Source: an uncultured Clostridia bacterium (lineage in GTDB: Bacteria; Bacillota; Clostridia; Christensenellales; Aristaeellaceae). From it: 13,894 bases of DNA. This document shows, one piece after another, positions 1-6,922 of the stretch. The position numbers and the translations under genes were made by a program. Each line of letters begins with the position of its first letter. The stretch's first letter is position 1. The stretch lies in contig CALVTV010000204.1 in NCBI GenBank assembly GCA_944363005.1, forward strand, positions 1-13,894, read 5' to 3'. Under the pieces are notes generated by a model. That model saw only the letters and a list, made by a program, of their open reading frames with translations, made no database searches and was not told where the DNA came from.

Positions 1-649
1 AGGTCACATGCAGATCCTGCGCCTCGCTGATGTTCATGCCGACCATCTGCTCTTCAAACCCCGCAATGAAGGTATGGGAGCCGATCTTGAGGGTCTGGCC
101 CTCGGCCGTGCCGCCGGCGAACGCAACGCCGTCAACGCTGCCCGCATAGTCGAGGTTGACCGTGTCGCCCTCGGCTACCGGACGGTCTTCCACCGTCACT
201 TCCGTCGCCTGCTTCTGGCGCTCCTGCTCCACGCGGGCATCCACCTGCGCGTCGGTGACCTCGGTCACCTCTTTCTTGACGGCAACGCCCTTGTATTCGC
301 CCAGGGTGACGTCAGGCTTGACATACACCTCGCAGGTGAAGATCAGGTTCTTGCCCGCGCCGATCTGCTCAATGTTGATCTCGGGACGATCGACGACCTC
401 GATCTTGTTTTCCTCAATCGCCGGGCCGTAGACCTCATCGAAGATGAGCTCGAAAGCCTCGTCATAAAACACGCTCTCGCCGTACATGTTTTCAATCAGC
501 TTGCGCGGCGCCTTGCCCTTGCGGAAGCCCGGGATGTTCACATGACCGCGAACCTTGATGTATGCTTTGTTCATCGCTTCGTCGAATTTCGCGCTTTCGA
601 CGTCAAAGGACAGCTTTACCTTATTGCTGGAAATCTTCTCAACCGTCAT
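1..649 (-). CDS. tig: Trigger factor, N-terminal part (cut by window edge)
   Basis: Trigger factor is the ribosome-bound chaperone and peptidyl-prolyl isomerase that meets nascent chains at the tunnel exit. Reading the minus strand gives 216 codons beginning MTVEKISSNKVKLSFDVESA. The ribosome-docking signature GFRKGK lies at residues 41-46. The FKBP-like isomerase domain begins near residue 155 (EGDTVNLDYAGSVDG) and is still open at the window edge, so the rest of that domain and the C-terminal chaperone arms lie outside. The ATG at 647-649 has AGGAGG 11 bases upstream (661-666) and a sigma-A promoter at 707-735. The gene points away from the plus-strand gene at 922. Family assignment is secure; only completeness is unknown. 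Confidence 0.96.
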   Translation of the reverse strand, partial: MTVEKISSNKVKLSFDVESAKFDEAMNKAYIKVRGHVNIPGFRKGKAPRKLIENMYGESVFYDEAFELIFDEVYGPAIEENKIEVVDRPEINIEQIGAGKNLIFTCEVYVKPDVTLGEYKGVAVKKEVTEVTDAQVDARVEQERQKQATEVTVEDRPVAEGDTVNLDYAGSVDGVAFAGGTAEGQTLKIGSHTFIAGFEEQMVGMNISEAQDLHVT

Positions 650-706
650 GATCTCTTGTTCCTCCTGGTATTGGTTGCGCCCGGAAACCCCAAAACGCTA
701 TTTTAT

Positions 707-735
707 ATTATAGCACAGCCCTATGCAAACTTCAA
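707..735 (-). promoter_or_regulatory. Sigma-A promoter of tig
   Basis: On the minus strand a -35 TTGAAG (730-735) is separated by exactly 17 bases from a perfect -10 TATAAT (707-712). Transcription should start near 700, giving a leader of about 50 bases before the tig ATG at 649. Confidence 0.85.
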
Positions 736-833
736 TCCTCAGAAACCTGATATTCTTCCATTTTGGCCTTCTTTTTCCCACTTTTTTCCATTTGCCCTAT
801 ACCTCCCATGGTTATGCCGCAAGCGCACAAAAC

Positions 834-860
834 ATTCCGGCATTTTGCGCAATCCGGAAT
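834..860. repeat. Inverted repeat upstream of the 922 gene
   Basis: The arms ATTCCGG (834-840) and CCGGAAT (854-860) are perfectly complementary around a 13-base spacer. The repeat lies in the 272-base divergent gap between tig and the plus-strand gene, ending 61 bases before that gene's start. No T-run follows, so it does not look like a terminator. It could be an operator. No convincing plus-strand promoter was found in this gap. Confidence 0.45.
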
Positions 861-921
861 AAACCGCGCCTGGCAAGCGCAAACTTTTCACTCAAGGACT
901 ACATTTTAAGGAGGGAAAACC

Positions 922-2823
922 GTGGCTTTGCTGCACGTGATCCTCGCCGCCCCCGCAGACATCGCACAGGCTGACCAGGCCCTCACGGCCGTGCGCCGGG
1001 CGTTGCCGCGAAACGGAGAGCAAACCGTTCTGCTCTTTTGCGATCTCCCCGACGCGCCCCACATTCGCATGCCGGAAGACGAAGCGCTGATGCGCCGCCT
1101 GCAAAGCGGCATCATGCGCATCGAACGCCTGCGCCCGGGCCGGGCGATCCTCCTGATTCGCAGGCGTGCCTGGAGCGACGCAGCCCGGCAATACCTGGGC
1201 CAAACACAGGCCATAGCGGCAAATCGGGTGATTGCGCTACTGCTCACCGGTCGCCCCGTGGAAGCGACTTTCGACGCCGTCAGCCGTTCCCCTCGCGCTC
1301 TCGCAGGCTGCTTTGACGCGGTTTTGGTGTCCGATGTGTCCCTCTCCTGCTCTCCCGACGTACCCGGACGGATGCAACACGCCATGCGGCGCTGCGGTTG
1401 GGTGTTTGGTCCGATCGTCCGCGCCCCAAGAGATGAGGAACCCCTGTTGGGGCGGCTGCTTCGCCAGGGATTTTCCCTTTCTGAGCACTTGCCCGAGCAT
1501 GCGCTCCCATTTATGACCACGCCGCAGAAGCTGCTCGACGGCGCCCCCGCTTGCACCTCCATCGAAGCCGATTGCCCGTTTGTCAGCCGGGAAACGCCAT
1601 CGCTCGACGCGCTCTTGCAGCATGCCCGCGTTCAGCAGATGCAATCCAGGCGCACCGCATTGCTGCTTTTGCCCGTCGTGGAAATGCTCCTCCTGTTCCT
1701 GGCGGCGGTCACGGGACACGAAGTGCTCGCCTATCTCGCTCTGATTTGGCCCGAGCGCTCGGCCCTCGTCCATCCCATTCGCCTGCCGGGGGCGCTGGTG
1801 CGCCTGGCCTTGCTGCCCGCACTCGCCGCCTCCGCGCTGGATGTCGCTTTGTCCAGGCTGCTTCGCCGTTCGCCCCGGCTGCGACTGAGCATGCCCGCCG
1901 CCGCGCAACGTCCATTCGGCTGCGTGCCGTTCGGCGTTGCGCTGTGGCTTCTGGCGTTTCTCGGCGTGCATGCGCTCGTCCCGCTGCTGCCCGTCTCCCT
2001 GCTGTGGGTTCTCGCGCCATGGATCGCGCGGGCGCTAGACCTGCCTGTGCGCGAGCGCATCCCCCTGACGAAGGACGAACAGCTTCAGCTGCGCGGGGAA
2101 GCCGAATCCCTGTATTTCTCGCTAGCACAACAGCCGTCGGCATTCCCCGGTCAGCGCATGCTCTCGCACGGCGCCGCCCTGCTGCTGGGCCTGCTGGAAC
2201 CCGACGAAGCCGCAAGGCACGTCGAAGCGCTGCTGCCCGCACTCCACGAGCAACTGCAATCGCCTGAGTACGACGCGCTTTCCTGCGCCGCCGCACTCTG
2301 CGCCGCCCAGCTTTTGCGGGAACGCATGGGCGAATGCGACGCCGCCTTGCGCCCTCTGCCGGGACAAGTCGAGGCGCTCATCCTGCGTGCGCCTGCACCA
2401 CAAGGGCAAACGCTGTTGGCGCGGCTCGTTCGCGCGGCTCTGTTCGAGGATAGTGCGCCGCTGCGCACCCCCGGTGCCCCGGATGCTTCGGCCGACGGGC
2501 TGTTTCTGCCGCTTTCGCTTCTGAATGTGCAAGCCCCCGACGACGCAACCCTGCCGCTGACGCACCCGCATACGTACATCGCGCGCAAAAGCCCCTGTCC
2601 TGCGACAGAGGCTTGCGATGTTCGGTTTTTGTCGCTCGTTTCGGCTTTTCTTGACCGGCCTCTGCAAGCGCTCTTCGCTCGCTCCGCGATCATCGCGCCC
2701 GTCATGCCCGCGCTGGCTGCCGCTTCTCCATCACAAAGTTGGTCAGAAAAACGCCGCGACGCTCGACGCGCTGCTCGCGAACGACAGCGTATCCCCGGCG
2801 AAGGAAGAACGGCAACGCCGTAA
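922..2823 (+). CDS. Membrane protein, reduced GT84 (cyclic beta-glucan synthase)-like, probably inactive
   Basis: The 633-codon frame starts at GTG 922, with AAGGAGGG at 908-915 six bases before it. Residues 1-165 follow the order of the central GT84 domain of NdvB/ChvB-type cyclic beta-1,2-glucan synthases as I remember it: a nucleotide-fold opening, then LLFCDLPDAP, MPEDEALMRRL, and LLIRRRAW near residue 78. The family's DAD metal-binding motif is expected at about 135-139, but here reads LVSDVSL. Residues 245-315 and 335-370 are hydrophobic and should cross the membrane. Residues 380-400 (PLTKDEQLQLRGEAESLYFS) resemble the stretch opening the family's glucoamylase-like domain. Full members have roughly 2,800 residues, so most of that domain and the GH94 phosphorylase domain are absent. 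The last 75 or so residues overlap a terminator and the neighbouring gene and may not be native. The homology was judged by eye; an inactive regulator or a decaying gene are both possible. Confidence 0.6.
   Translation: MALLHVILAAPADIAQADQALTAVRRALPRNGEQTVLLFCDLPDAPHIRMPEDEALMRRLQSGIMRIERLRPGRAILLIRRRAWSDAARQYLGQTQAIAANRVIALLLTGRPVEATFDAVSRSPRALAGCFDAVLVSDVSLSCSPDVPGRMQHAMRRCGWVFGPIVRAPRDEEPLLGRLLRQGFSLSEHLPEHALPFMTTPQKLLDGAPACTSIEADCPFVSRETPSLDALLQHARVQQMQSRRTALLLLPVVEMLLLFLAAVTGHEVLAYLALIWPERSALVHPIRLPGALVRLALLPALAASALDVALSRLLRRSPRLRLSMPAAAQRPFGCVPFGVALWLLAFLGVHALVPLLPVSLLWVLAPWIARALDLPVRERIPLTKDEQLQLRGEAESLYFSLAQQPSAFPGQRMLSHGAALLLGLLEPDEAARHVEALLPALHEQLQSPEYDALSCAAALCAAQLLRERMGECDAALRPLPGQVEALILRAPAPQGQTLLARLVRAALFEDSAPLRTPGAPDASADGLFLPLSLLNVQAPDDATLPLTHPHTYIARKSPCPATEACDVRFLSLVSAFLDRPLQALFARSAIIAPVMPALAAASPSQSWSEKRRDARRAARERQRIPGEGRTATP
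2587..2614 (-). terminator. Intrinsic terminator of ilvA-GNAT operon
   Basis: On the minus strand AAGCCTCTGTC and GACAGGGGCTT form an 11-pair stem (one G-U) around loop GCAG, followed by TTTT (2587-2590). It lies 88 bases past the acetyltransferase stop. On the plus strand the same stem has a C-A mismatch and no adjacent T-run, so the minus orientation is favoured. It lies inside the reading frame of the plus-strand gene. Confidence 0.7.
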
Positions 2824-3166
2824 TCGAAGCATGTGTGGTCATGCGCGCATGCCCCTGTTCCAGCCGGTCGCACAGCGCCGTAGCGACGCCGCGCCGCTGG
2901 AAATCCTTGTGAACATAAAGCCGGTCGAGATATCCGGTCTCATCCGCATCGCCAAACCCGACGATCTGTCCGTCAACCTCCGCAATCCACGTCGCATGCT
3001 CGGAAAACGACCTGTGCCAGGCCTCCAAGTCAACCTGTCCCGTCGCCCAGGCATCCAGCTGCAAAGGCGAATAGTCCCTCGCGTTCACGGAATGCACGGT
3101 ATCATAGAACAGTTTCGCCATCGCCGCACAGTCTCCCCGGCGATACGGGCGAAGCGTCAGGCTCAC
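2702..3166 (-). CDS. GNAT-family N-acetyltransferase (YafP-like)
   Basis: A 154-residue single-domain acetyl-CoA-dependent N-acetyltransferase; the substrate cannot be told. The acetyl-CoA pyrophosphate loop is QRRGVA at 90-95, after the strand LDRLYVH. The C-terminal part (ASITALPFFLRRGYAVV, then ERRGVFLTNFVM) follows the E. coli YafP pattern closely. The start is GTG at 3164-3166, overlapping the ilvA stop as GTGA. There is no strong ribosome binding site before it, only GCGGGG about 11 bases upstream, so translation is probably coupled to ilvA. Its 3' end overlaps the last 122 bases of the plus-strand gene. Because this protein is conserved to its last residues, it is the more trustworthy of the two overlapping ends. 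Confidence 0.9.
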   Translation of the reverse strand: MSLTLRPYRRGDCAAMAKLFYDTVHSVNARDYSPLQLDAWATGQVDLEAWHRSFSEHATWIAEVDGQIVGFGDADETGYLDRLYVHKDFQRRGVATALCDRLEQGHARMTTHASITALPFFLRRGYAVVREQRVERRGVFLTNFVMEKRQPARA

Positions 3167-4359
3167 GAGACGGTGAACCCCGCTTCTCTGAGCGCCGCGA
3201 TGATGCGGCCCGCGTGCGCACGATCCTGCGTCTCCATGGTGATCTCCAGGATGGCGTCCCGGATGTCCAAATCCACGTCCGTGCGGTCGTGATGCACCGC
3301 CATGACGTTGGCTCCGTTGGAACCGATGATGTGGCTGACCATTTCAAGCTGGCCGGGGCGATCCTGCATCAGAATGCGCAGCTTGCTGACGCGGCCCGCG
3401 CGCAAGAGGCCCTTCTCAATGATGCGGGAGATCATCGTCACATCGATGTTGCCGCCGGATACGACCGCCACGACCTTGCCCGACGTATCGAACTTCTTGT
3501 TGAGGATGGCCGCTACAGGCGCCGCGCCCGCGCCCTCCGCCACCATCTTGCCGCGCTCCATGAGGAACAGAATCGCCTGCGCGATCTCGTCGTCATCGAC
3601 CGTCACAATCTCATCCACATAACGGCGGCAGAGTTCATAGGTCAGTTCGCCCGGCGTCTTGACCGCGATGCCGTCCGCGATGGTCTTGGCGCTCTCCAGC
3701 GCGACGACATGCCCCGCCTCAAAGCTCGCCTTCATGCCCGCCGCGCCCGCAGCCTGCACGCCAACCACCCGGACATTCGGGTGCAGCAGTTTCACCGCCG
3801 CCGCCACGCCGGAAGCCAGCCCGCCGCCGCCGATGGGCACCACGATGGTGTTCACGTCCGGCAGATCGTCCATGATTTCCAGGCCGATGGTTCCCTGCCC
3901 AGCGATGACCATGGGGTCGTTGAAGGGATGAATGAACGTCGCGCCGGTGGACTCCTGAATATGGCAGGCCTCGGCGTAGGCATCGTCATACACCGTGCCA
4001 TGCAGCACAACCTTGGCCCCCAGTTCGCGCGTGGCCATGACCTTCGAAAGCGGCGCGCCCGCAGGCATCACGATCGTCGCAGGAATGCCGAATGCCTTTG
4101 CGGCCAGCGCCACACCCTGGGCATGATTGCCGGCAGAGGACGCGATCACGCCGCAGGCGCGCTCTTCCTCGCTCAGGCTGGCAATTTTGATGTACGCACC
4201 GCGCACCTTGAAGGAACCGGTGTTTTGCAGGTCCTCGGTTTTCAGATAGATCTGGCTGTGCTCATCGGACAGCGCCTTGAACTGCACCAGTCCCGTGCGC
4301 TGCGCAACGCCCTTGAGGCGCTCGCGCGCTTCCAGAATCATGCCAAGTGTGACAGACAT
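3163..4359 (-). CDS. ilvA: Threonine ammonia-lyase with C-terminal ACT-like domain
   Basis: A cytosolic PLP enzyme that deaminates threonine to 2-oxobutanoate, the entry step to isoleucine, or a catabolic step. The 398-residue chain has the PLP lysine in TGSFKVRGA (K51), SSAGNHAQG near 74-82, the phosphate-binding glycine loop GGGGLASG near 178, and SGGNID near 307. Residues from about 325 to the end form an ACT-like domain (LRILMQDRPGQL... NVMAVHHDR). This is the medium-length form, longer than E. coli TdcB and shorter than the two-regulatory-domain E. coli IlvA. The ATG at 4357-4359 has AGGAG six bases upstream; the later ATG at codon 7 lacks one. The ACT domain suggests allosteric control by an amino acid, but which one is not visible. 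It is first in a two-gene unit with the acetyltransferase. Confidence 0.95.
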   Translation of the reverse strand: MSVTLGMILEARERLKGVAQRTGLVQFKALSDEHSQIYLKTEDLQNTGSFKVRGAYIKIASLSEEERACGVIASSAGNHAQGVALAAKAFGIPATIVMPAGAPLSKVMATRELGAKVVLHGTVYDDAYAEACHIQESTGATFIHPFNDPMVIAGQGTIGLEIMDDLPDVNTIVVPIGGGGLASGVAAAVKLLHPNVRVVGVQAAGAAGMKASFEAGHVVALESAKTIADGIAVKTPGELTYELCRRYVDEIVTVDDDEIAQAILFLMERGKMVAEGAGAAPVAAILNKKFDTSGKVVAVVSGGNIDVTMISRIIEKGLLRAGRVSKLRILMQDRPGQLEMVSHIIGSNGANVMAVHHDRTDVDLDIRDAILEITMETQDRAHAGRIIAALREAGFTVS

Positions 4360-4764
4360 CCCATTCTCCTCTCTGCTGGTCTCTCAGCCATGCAGTCCGC
4401 CGGACCGGTGAACCGCCGCGAACCACACTGTCGGCAATTCCCCCATAGAAGCGCGGTATTCCAGCCCTCAGGGTTCGTTGCTGTAAAACGTGTATTGGAT
4501 TGATTTCACGTCGCCGGGAGCCAAAAGGCTGCTTCCCTCGACGTAATCCCTTTTAAATAGGTAAAAACAATTCCCTGCTTCACATCTGCGTCAAGCATGA
4601 AGCGAAAGCAAGCGGCGCCCAACGCATTGTAAAAATGAAGCACAGTATGTAACAATCGCAGAACCACCGAAAGGCAGCAATCGCGATTTCATTCTTGTCT
4701 CTTTCAAAGAAGCGGTCAAGCTGAGCATAAACCGGGCTTTCGCGTGTTTCCCGCCCTCGTCAGC
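4360..4764. other. 405-base gap upstream of ilvA, AT-richer, possible gene remnant
   Basis: No intact gene is seen here. The stretch is visibly richer in A+T than its neighbours, mainly at 4480-4700. On the minus strand, short protein-like stretches occur in different frames: one ends SIQYTFYSNEP plus a TGA near 4470, and one upstream reads YAQLDRFFERDKNEIAIAAF near 4680-4740. Stops and frame changes separate them, so a decayed gene is possible but unproven. A hairpin with arms ACGTCG (4508-4513) and CGACGT (4539-4544) and an inner AGCC-TTTT-GGCT stem lies at 4508-4544. It has no U-run. The ilvA promoter is probably inside this gap. Confidence 0.5.
4626..4655 (-). promoter_or_regulatory. Candidate ilvA promoter
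   Basis: On the minus strand TTGTTA (4650-4655) and TACAAT (4626-4631) are separated by 18 bases and match the sigma-A consensus at 4 and 5 of 6 positions. It would give an ilvA leader of about 260 bases, long enough to hold the hairpin at 4508-4544. The match is moderate and the region is AT-rich, so chance is possible. Confidence 0.4.
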
Positions 4765-5550
4765 TCAATCTCTCCCTGCGCCGCTTCCTCTGGCCATCTC
4801 ATACATCATGATGCCTGCCGCCACCGCCGCATTGAGCGACTCCGCGCCGCCGCGCATGGGCAACGCCAGATGATGTGTCGCCACACCCCGAACCGCCGCG
4901 CTGACGCCCTGGCCTTCGCTGCCGATGACAAGCACGCAGCGGTCATGGGGGCAATACTCGTAAAAATCTGCGCCGCCCAACTCCGTGGCCACGACGGCAT
5001 ACCCCGCATTGCGCAGCGCAAGGAGCGCATCAGCCAGCGCATCCGTGCGGAGCGCAGGCATGCGAAAGACGGAGCCCATCGTCGCGCGCAGGGTTTTTGC
5101 GCTGTATAAATCCGCGCATGCATCCGAGAGCAGCGCGCCCTCAAACCCCGCCGCGTCCGCCGTGCGAAGAATCGTGCCGACATTGCCGGGGTCCTGCACG
5201 CCATCCAGGGCCACCAAAAGATTCCCCCGAAGGCCATCCGGCGCGGGCGGGATGGCGACCGTTGCGGCGATTCCCTGCGGGGTTTTGGCCTCGCTGATGG
5301 CCTGCATGACCGGCGATGTCACCAGGAGCACCGGCAGGTTGCGCTGCTGCGCCTGTGCGCATTCGGCGGCATAGTCCGCCTCGCGCCCTTGCTCCACAAT
5401 CAGCGAATGGCACAGGCCGAGCGCGAGCGCCTCGCGCACCATTTTGGCGCTTTCACAGAGGAATTCGCCGCGCTCCCGGCGCCCTTTTGCCCGCTGCAAC
5501 TCGCGCAGGGCAAGCACGGCCGGATTGTGAATGCTGCTGATCTGCTTCAT
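4765..5550 (-). CDS. SpoU/TrmH-family RNA methyltransferase (SAM-dependent)
   Basis: A 261-residue trefoil-knot (SPOUT) enzyme that should 2'-O-methylate a ribose in rRNA or tRNA; the target is not determinable. An N-terminal substrate-binding region of about 100 residues begins MKQISSIHNPAV. Motif 1 is DGVQDPGNVGTILRTADAAG at 116-135 (N123, R129). Motif 2 is VLVIGSEGQGVS at 206-217. Motif 3 is LPMRGGAESLNAAVAAG at 230-246. A frame extending upstream to 5679 exists but would translate the rplT terminator. The ATG at 5548-5550 has GGAGGG five bases upstream and is the right start. Only about 40 bases separate it from the terminator, too few for an obvious promoter, so expression may depend on read-through or a promoter inside rplT. 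A methyltransferase of this family after rplT is common in Bacillota. Confidence 0.93.
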   Translation of the reverse strand: MKQISSIHNPAVLALRELQRAKGRRERGEFLCESAKMVREALALGLCHSLIVEQGREADYAAECAQAQQRNLPVLLVTSPVMQAISEAKTPQGIAATVAIPPAPDGLRGNLLVALDGVQDPGNVGTILRTADAAGFEGALLSDACADLYSAKTLRATMGSVFRMPALRTDALADALLALRNAGYAVVATELGGADFYEYCPHDRCVLVIGSEGQGVSAAVRGVATHHLALPMRGGAESLNAAVAAGIMMYEMARGSGAGRD

Positions 5551-5592
5551 GTTTGCCCTCCCGCACATCGCCCGATCGTCGTAGAATGACAG

Positions 5593-5621
5593 AAAAGGCC
5601 GCCCGAAACCGGACGGCCTTT
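5593..5621 (-). terminator. Intrinsic terminator after rplT
   Basis: On the minus strand AAAGGCCGTCCG and CGGGCGGCCTTT form a 12-pair stem (one G-U) around loop GTTT, ending in TTTT (5593-5596). It begins 12 bases past the rplT stop and closes the infC-rpmI-rplT operon. Confidence 0.92.
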
Positions 5622-5632
5622 GCAACACGTGA

Positions 5633-5983
5633 TTACGCGTTCTTCGCGATCTCCACGAGCTTGGCGAACGCCGCCGCATCGTTGACCGCCAGATCGGCCA
5701 GCACCTTGCGGTTGAGGTCGATCCCAGCCTTCTTGAGGCCGCAGATGAACTTGGAATAGGACAGACCGTTGATGCGGGCCGCCGCGTTGATACGGGCGAT
5801 CCACAGCTGACGGAAGTCGCGCTTGCGCAGCTTACGGCCGATGTAGGCGTAACGCAGGGAACGCATCACCTGCTCCTGCGCCGCACGGTACTGCTTGGAC
5901 TTGGAGCCGTAGTAGCCCTTCGCCAGCTTCATGATCTTCCTGCGCTTCTTATGGGCATTCACAGCCGCTTTGATTCTTGCCAT
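5633..5983 (-). CDS. rplT: Large-subunit ribosomal protein bL20
   Basis: A 116-residue basic protein, the normal length for bL20, which is needed early in assembly of the 50S subunit and represses its own operon in Bacillus and E. coli. It begins MARIKAAVNAHKKRRKIMKL, with the usual long basic N-terminal extension and YYGSKSKQYRAAQEQV near 24-39. The globular C-terminal domain holds RKRDFRQLWIARINAA near 53-68. The ATG has AGGGAGGT seven bases upstream (5991-5998). It starts 21 bases after rpmI and is last in the operon before the terminator. It is the likely ligand for the attenuator in the infC leader. Confidence 0.98.
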   Translation of the reverse strand: MARIKAAVNAHKKRRKIMKLAKGYYGSKSKQYRAAQEQVMRSLRYAYIGRKLRKRDFRQLWIARINAAARINGLSYSKFICGLKKAGIDLNRKVLADLAVNDAAAFAKLVEIAKNA

Positions 5984-6004
5984 GATGAAAACCTCCCTGC
6001 TGGC

Positions 6005-6202
6005 TTACTTGTACGGAATGAGCTTCTTGATGGTACCGGCGTAGCTCTCGGAGACATACGCAGCACGACGCAGATTGCGCTTGGTCTTACGGGTCTTCTT
6101 GTTGAGGATGTGACGCTTGTAAGCCTTGGCGCGCTTGATGAGACCGTTCTTGGTCAGGGAAAAACGCTTGGCAGCGCCGCGATGAGTTTTCTGCTTAGGC
6201 AT
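6005..6202 (-). CDS. rpmI: Large-subunit ribosomal protein bL35
   Basis: A 65-residue, very basic protein with the family opening MPKQKTHRGAAKRFSLTKNG and the KAYKRHILNKK core. It is a small structural protein of the 50S subunit. The ATG at 6200-6202 has AGGAGGA eight bases upstream. It lies 25 bases after infC and 21 before rplT, the classical order. Confidence 0.98.
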   Translation of the reverse strand: MPKQKTHRGAAKRFSLTKNGLIKRAKAYKRHILNKKTRKTKRNLRRAAYVSESYAGTIKKLIPYK

Positions 6203-6227
6203 AAGGGGAATCCTCCTCTCCGGATCT

Positions 6228-6770
6228 TTATTCTTTCGGAGCCTGCTTGGCTTCTTTGCTGGGGTCCTTCGGCGCCAGAACCATGATCATGTGGCGGCCT
6301 TCCACAAGGGGCTTGCGCTCCACATTGGCCACGTCCTTGACGCGGTTGACGAAATCCTGCATGACAGCCAGGCCGATCTCCTGATGGGTGATCTGCCGGC
6401 CGCGGAAGCGGATCGAAACCTTGACCTTATCCCCACCCTGAAGGAACTTGATGGCCGCTTTCGCCTTGGTCTGGATGTCATTTTCCTCGATCGTGGCGGA
6501 GAGCTGCACTTCCTTGATGGAGACGACCTTTTGATTCTTGCGGATCTCTCGCTCCTTCTTGGCCTGCTCGTAACGGTACTTGTCGTAGTCCATCAGCTTG
6601 CAGACCGGCGGCTTGGCGGTCGGCACGATCTTCACCAGATCGAGCTCTGCCTCCTCGGCCAGTTCAAGCGCCCTGCGAATCGGCAACACGCCGAGCTGTT
6701 CACCGTTCTGGTCGATTACTCGCACCTCGCGGTCGCGGATCTCCTCGTTCATCATCAGATCTACTGCCAT
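6228..6770 (-). CDS. infC: Translation initiation factor IF-3
   Basis: IF-3 binds the 30S subunit, checks initiator tRNA and start-codon pairing, and prevents early joining of 50S. The 180-residue chain has the N-domain opening NEEIRDREVRVIDQNGEQLG at 8-27, the linker KPPVCKLMDYDKYRYEQAKK near 54-73, and the C-domain with RFRGRQITHQEIG near 127-139. It ends in a short lysine-rich tail. The start is ATG (6768-6770), not the AUU used by E. coli and many Bacillota; its seven residues before NEEIR match the family length. The nearest Shine-Dalgarno sequence, GGAGG at 6786-6790, is 15 bases away, which is unusually long and may mean weak or controlled initiation. It is the first gene of the operon with rpmI and rplT. 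Confidence 0.97.
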   Translation of the reverse strand: MAVDLMMNEEIRDREVRVIDQNGEQLGVLPIRRALELAEEAELDLVKIVPTAKPPVCKLMDYDKYRYEQAKKEREIRKNQKVVSIKEVQLSATIEENDIQTKAKAAIKFLQGGDKVKVSIRFRGRQITHQEIGLAVMQDFVNRVKDVANVERKPLVEGRHMIMVLAPKDPSKEAKQAPKE

Positions 6771-6814
6771 GTTGTTTGCGATACACCTCCAAATGGTCTT
6801 CGCGCTTTATGCGC

Positions 6815-6846
6815 AAAAAAGAGCGGGCGAAACCTGCCCGCTCTTT
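6815..6846 (-). terminator. Attenuator terminator in the infC leader
   Basis: On the minus strand AAAGAGCGGGC and GCCCGCTCTTT form a perfect 11-pair stem around a 7-base loop, followed by TTTTTT (6815-6820). It lies between the infC promoter and the infC start codon, so it must act as an attenuator. It also looks like the only terminator for thrS transcripts arriving from upstream. Confidence 0.9.
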
Positions 6847-6922
6847 ACACATCAAAAGAACGCCAATGTGCCTCGGCAACGCAATTGCGCCGGGCGAGAA
6901 GCGGGCGGCTTCTACTTCGTAC
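6815..6922 (-). promoter_or_regulatory. infC operon leader, L20-type attenuator with antiterminator
   Basis: The transcript should start near 6922 and run about 150 bases before infC. The strand GCCCGCUU (6906 to 6899) can pair with GAGCGGGC (6843 to 6836), the 5' arm of the terminator, so an antiterminator and the terminator exclude each other. In B. subtilis the infC-rpmI-rplT leader is known to be attenuated by L20 binding, and this leader has the same position and logic. The L20 site itself was not identified by sequence; the assignment rests on operon content and the two alternative structures. Confidence 0.75.

Noticed and set aside
8..862. Plus-strand open frame of 284 codons at the window start
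   Set aside because: It is antisense to the trigger factor gene, whose minus-strand translation is clearly conserved; long antisense frames are expected at this GC content.
4452..4468. T-box-like string AGGGCTGGAATACCGCG on the minus strand before ilvA
   Set aside because: It has extra bases inside the core compared with AGGGTGGNACCGCG, no terminator with a U-run follows, and no AGUA/GAA specifier arrangement was found. The true T-box at 10731-10945 has all of these.
3214..4503. Plus-strand open frame of 429 codons antisense to ilvA
   Set aside because: The minus-strand IlvA is conserved over its full length; the antisense frame is rich in Arg, His and Asp and shows no family motif.
5551..5679. 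Upstream extension of the RNA methyltransferase by 43 residues
   Set aside because: It would translate the rplT terminator and part of rplT; the downstream ATG at 5550 has a good ribosome binding site and the family N-terminus.
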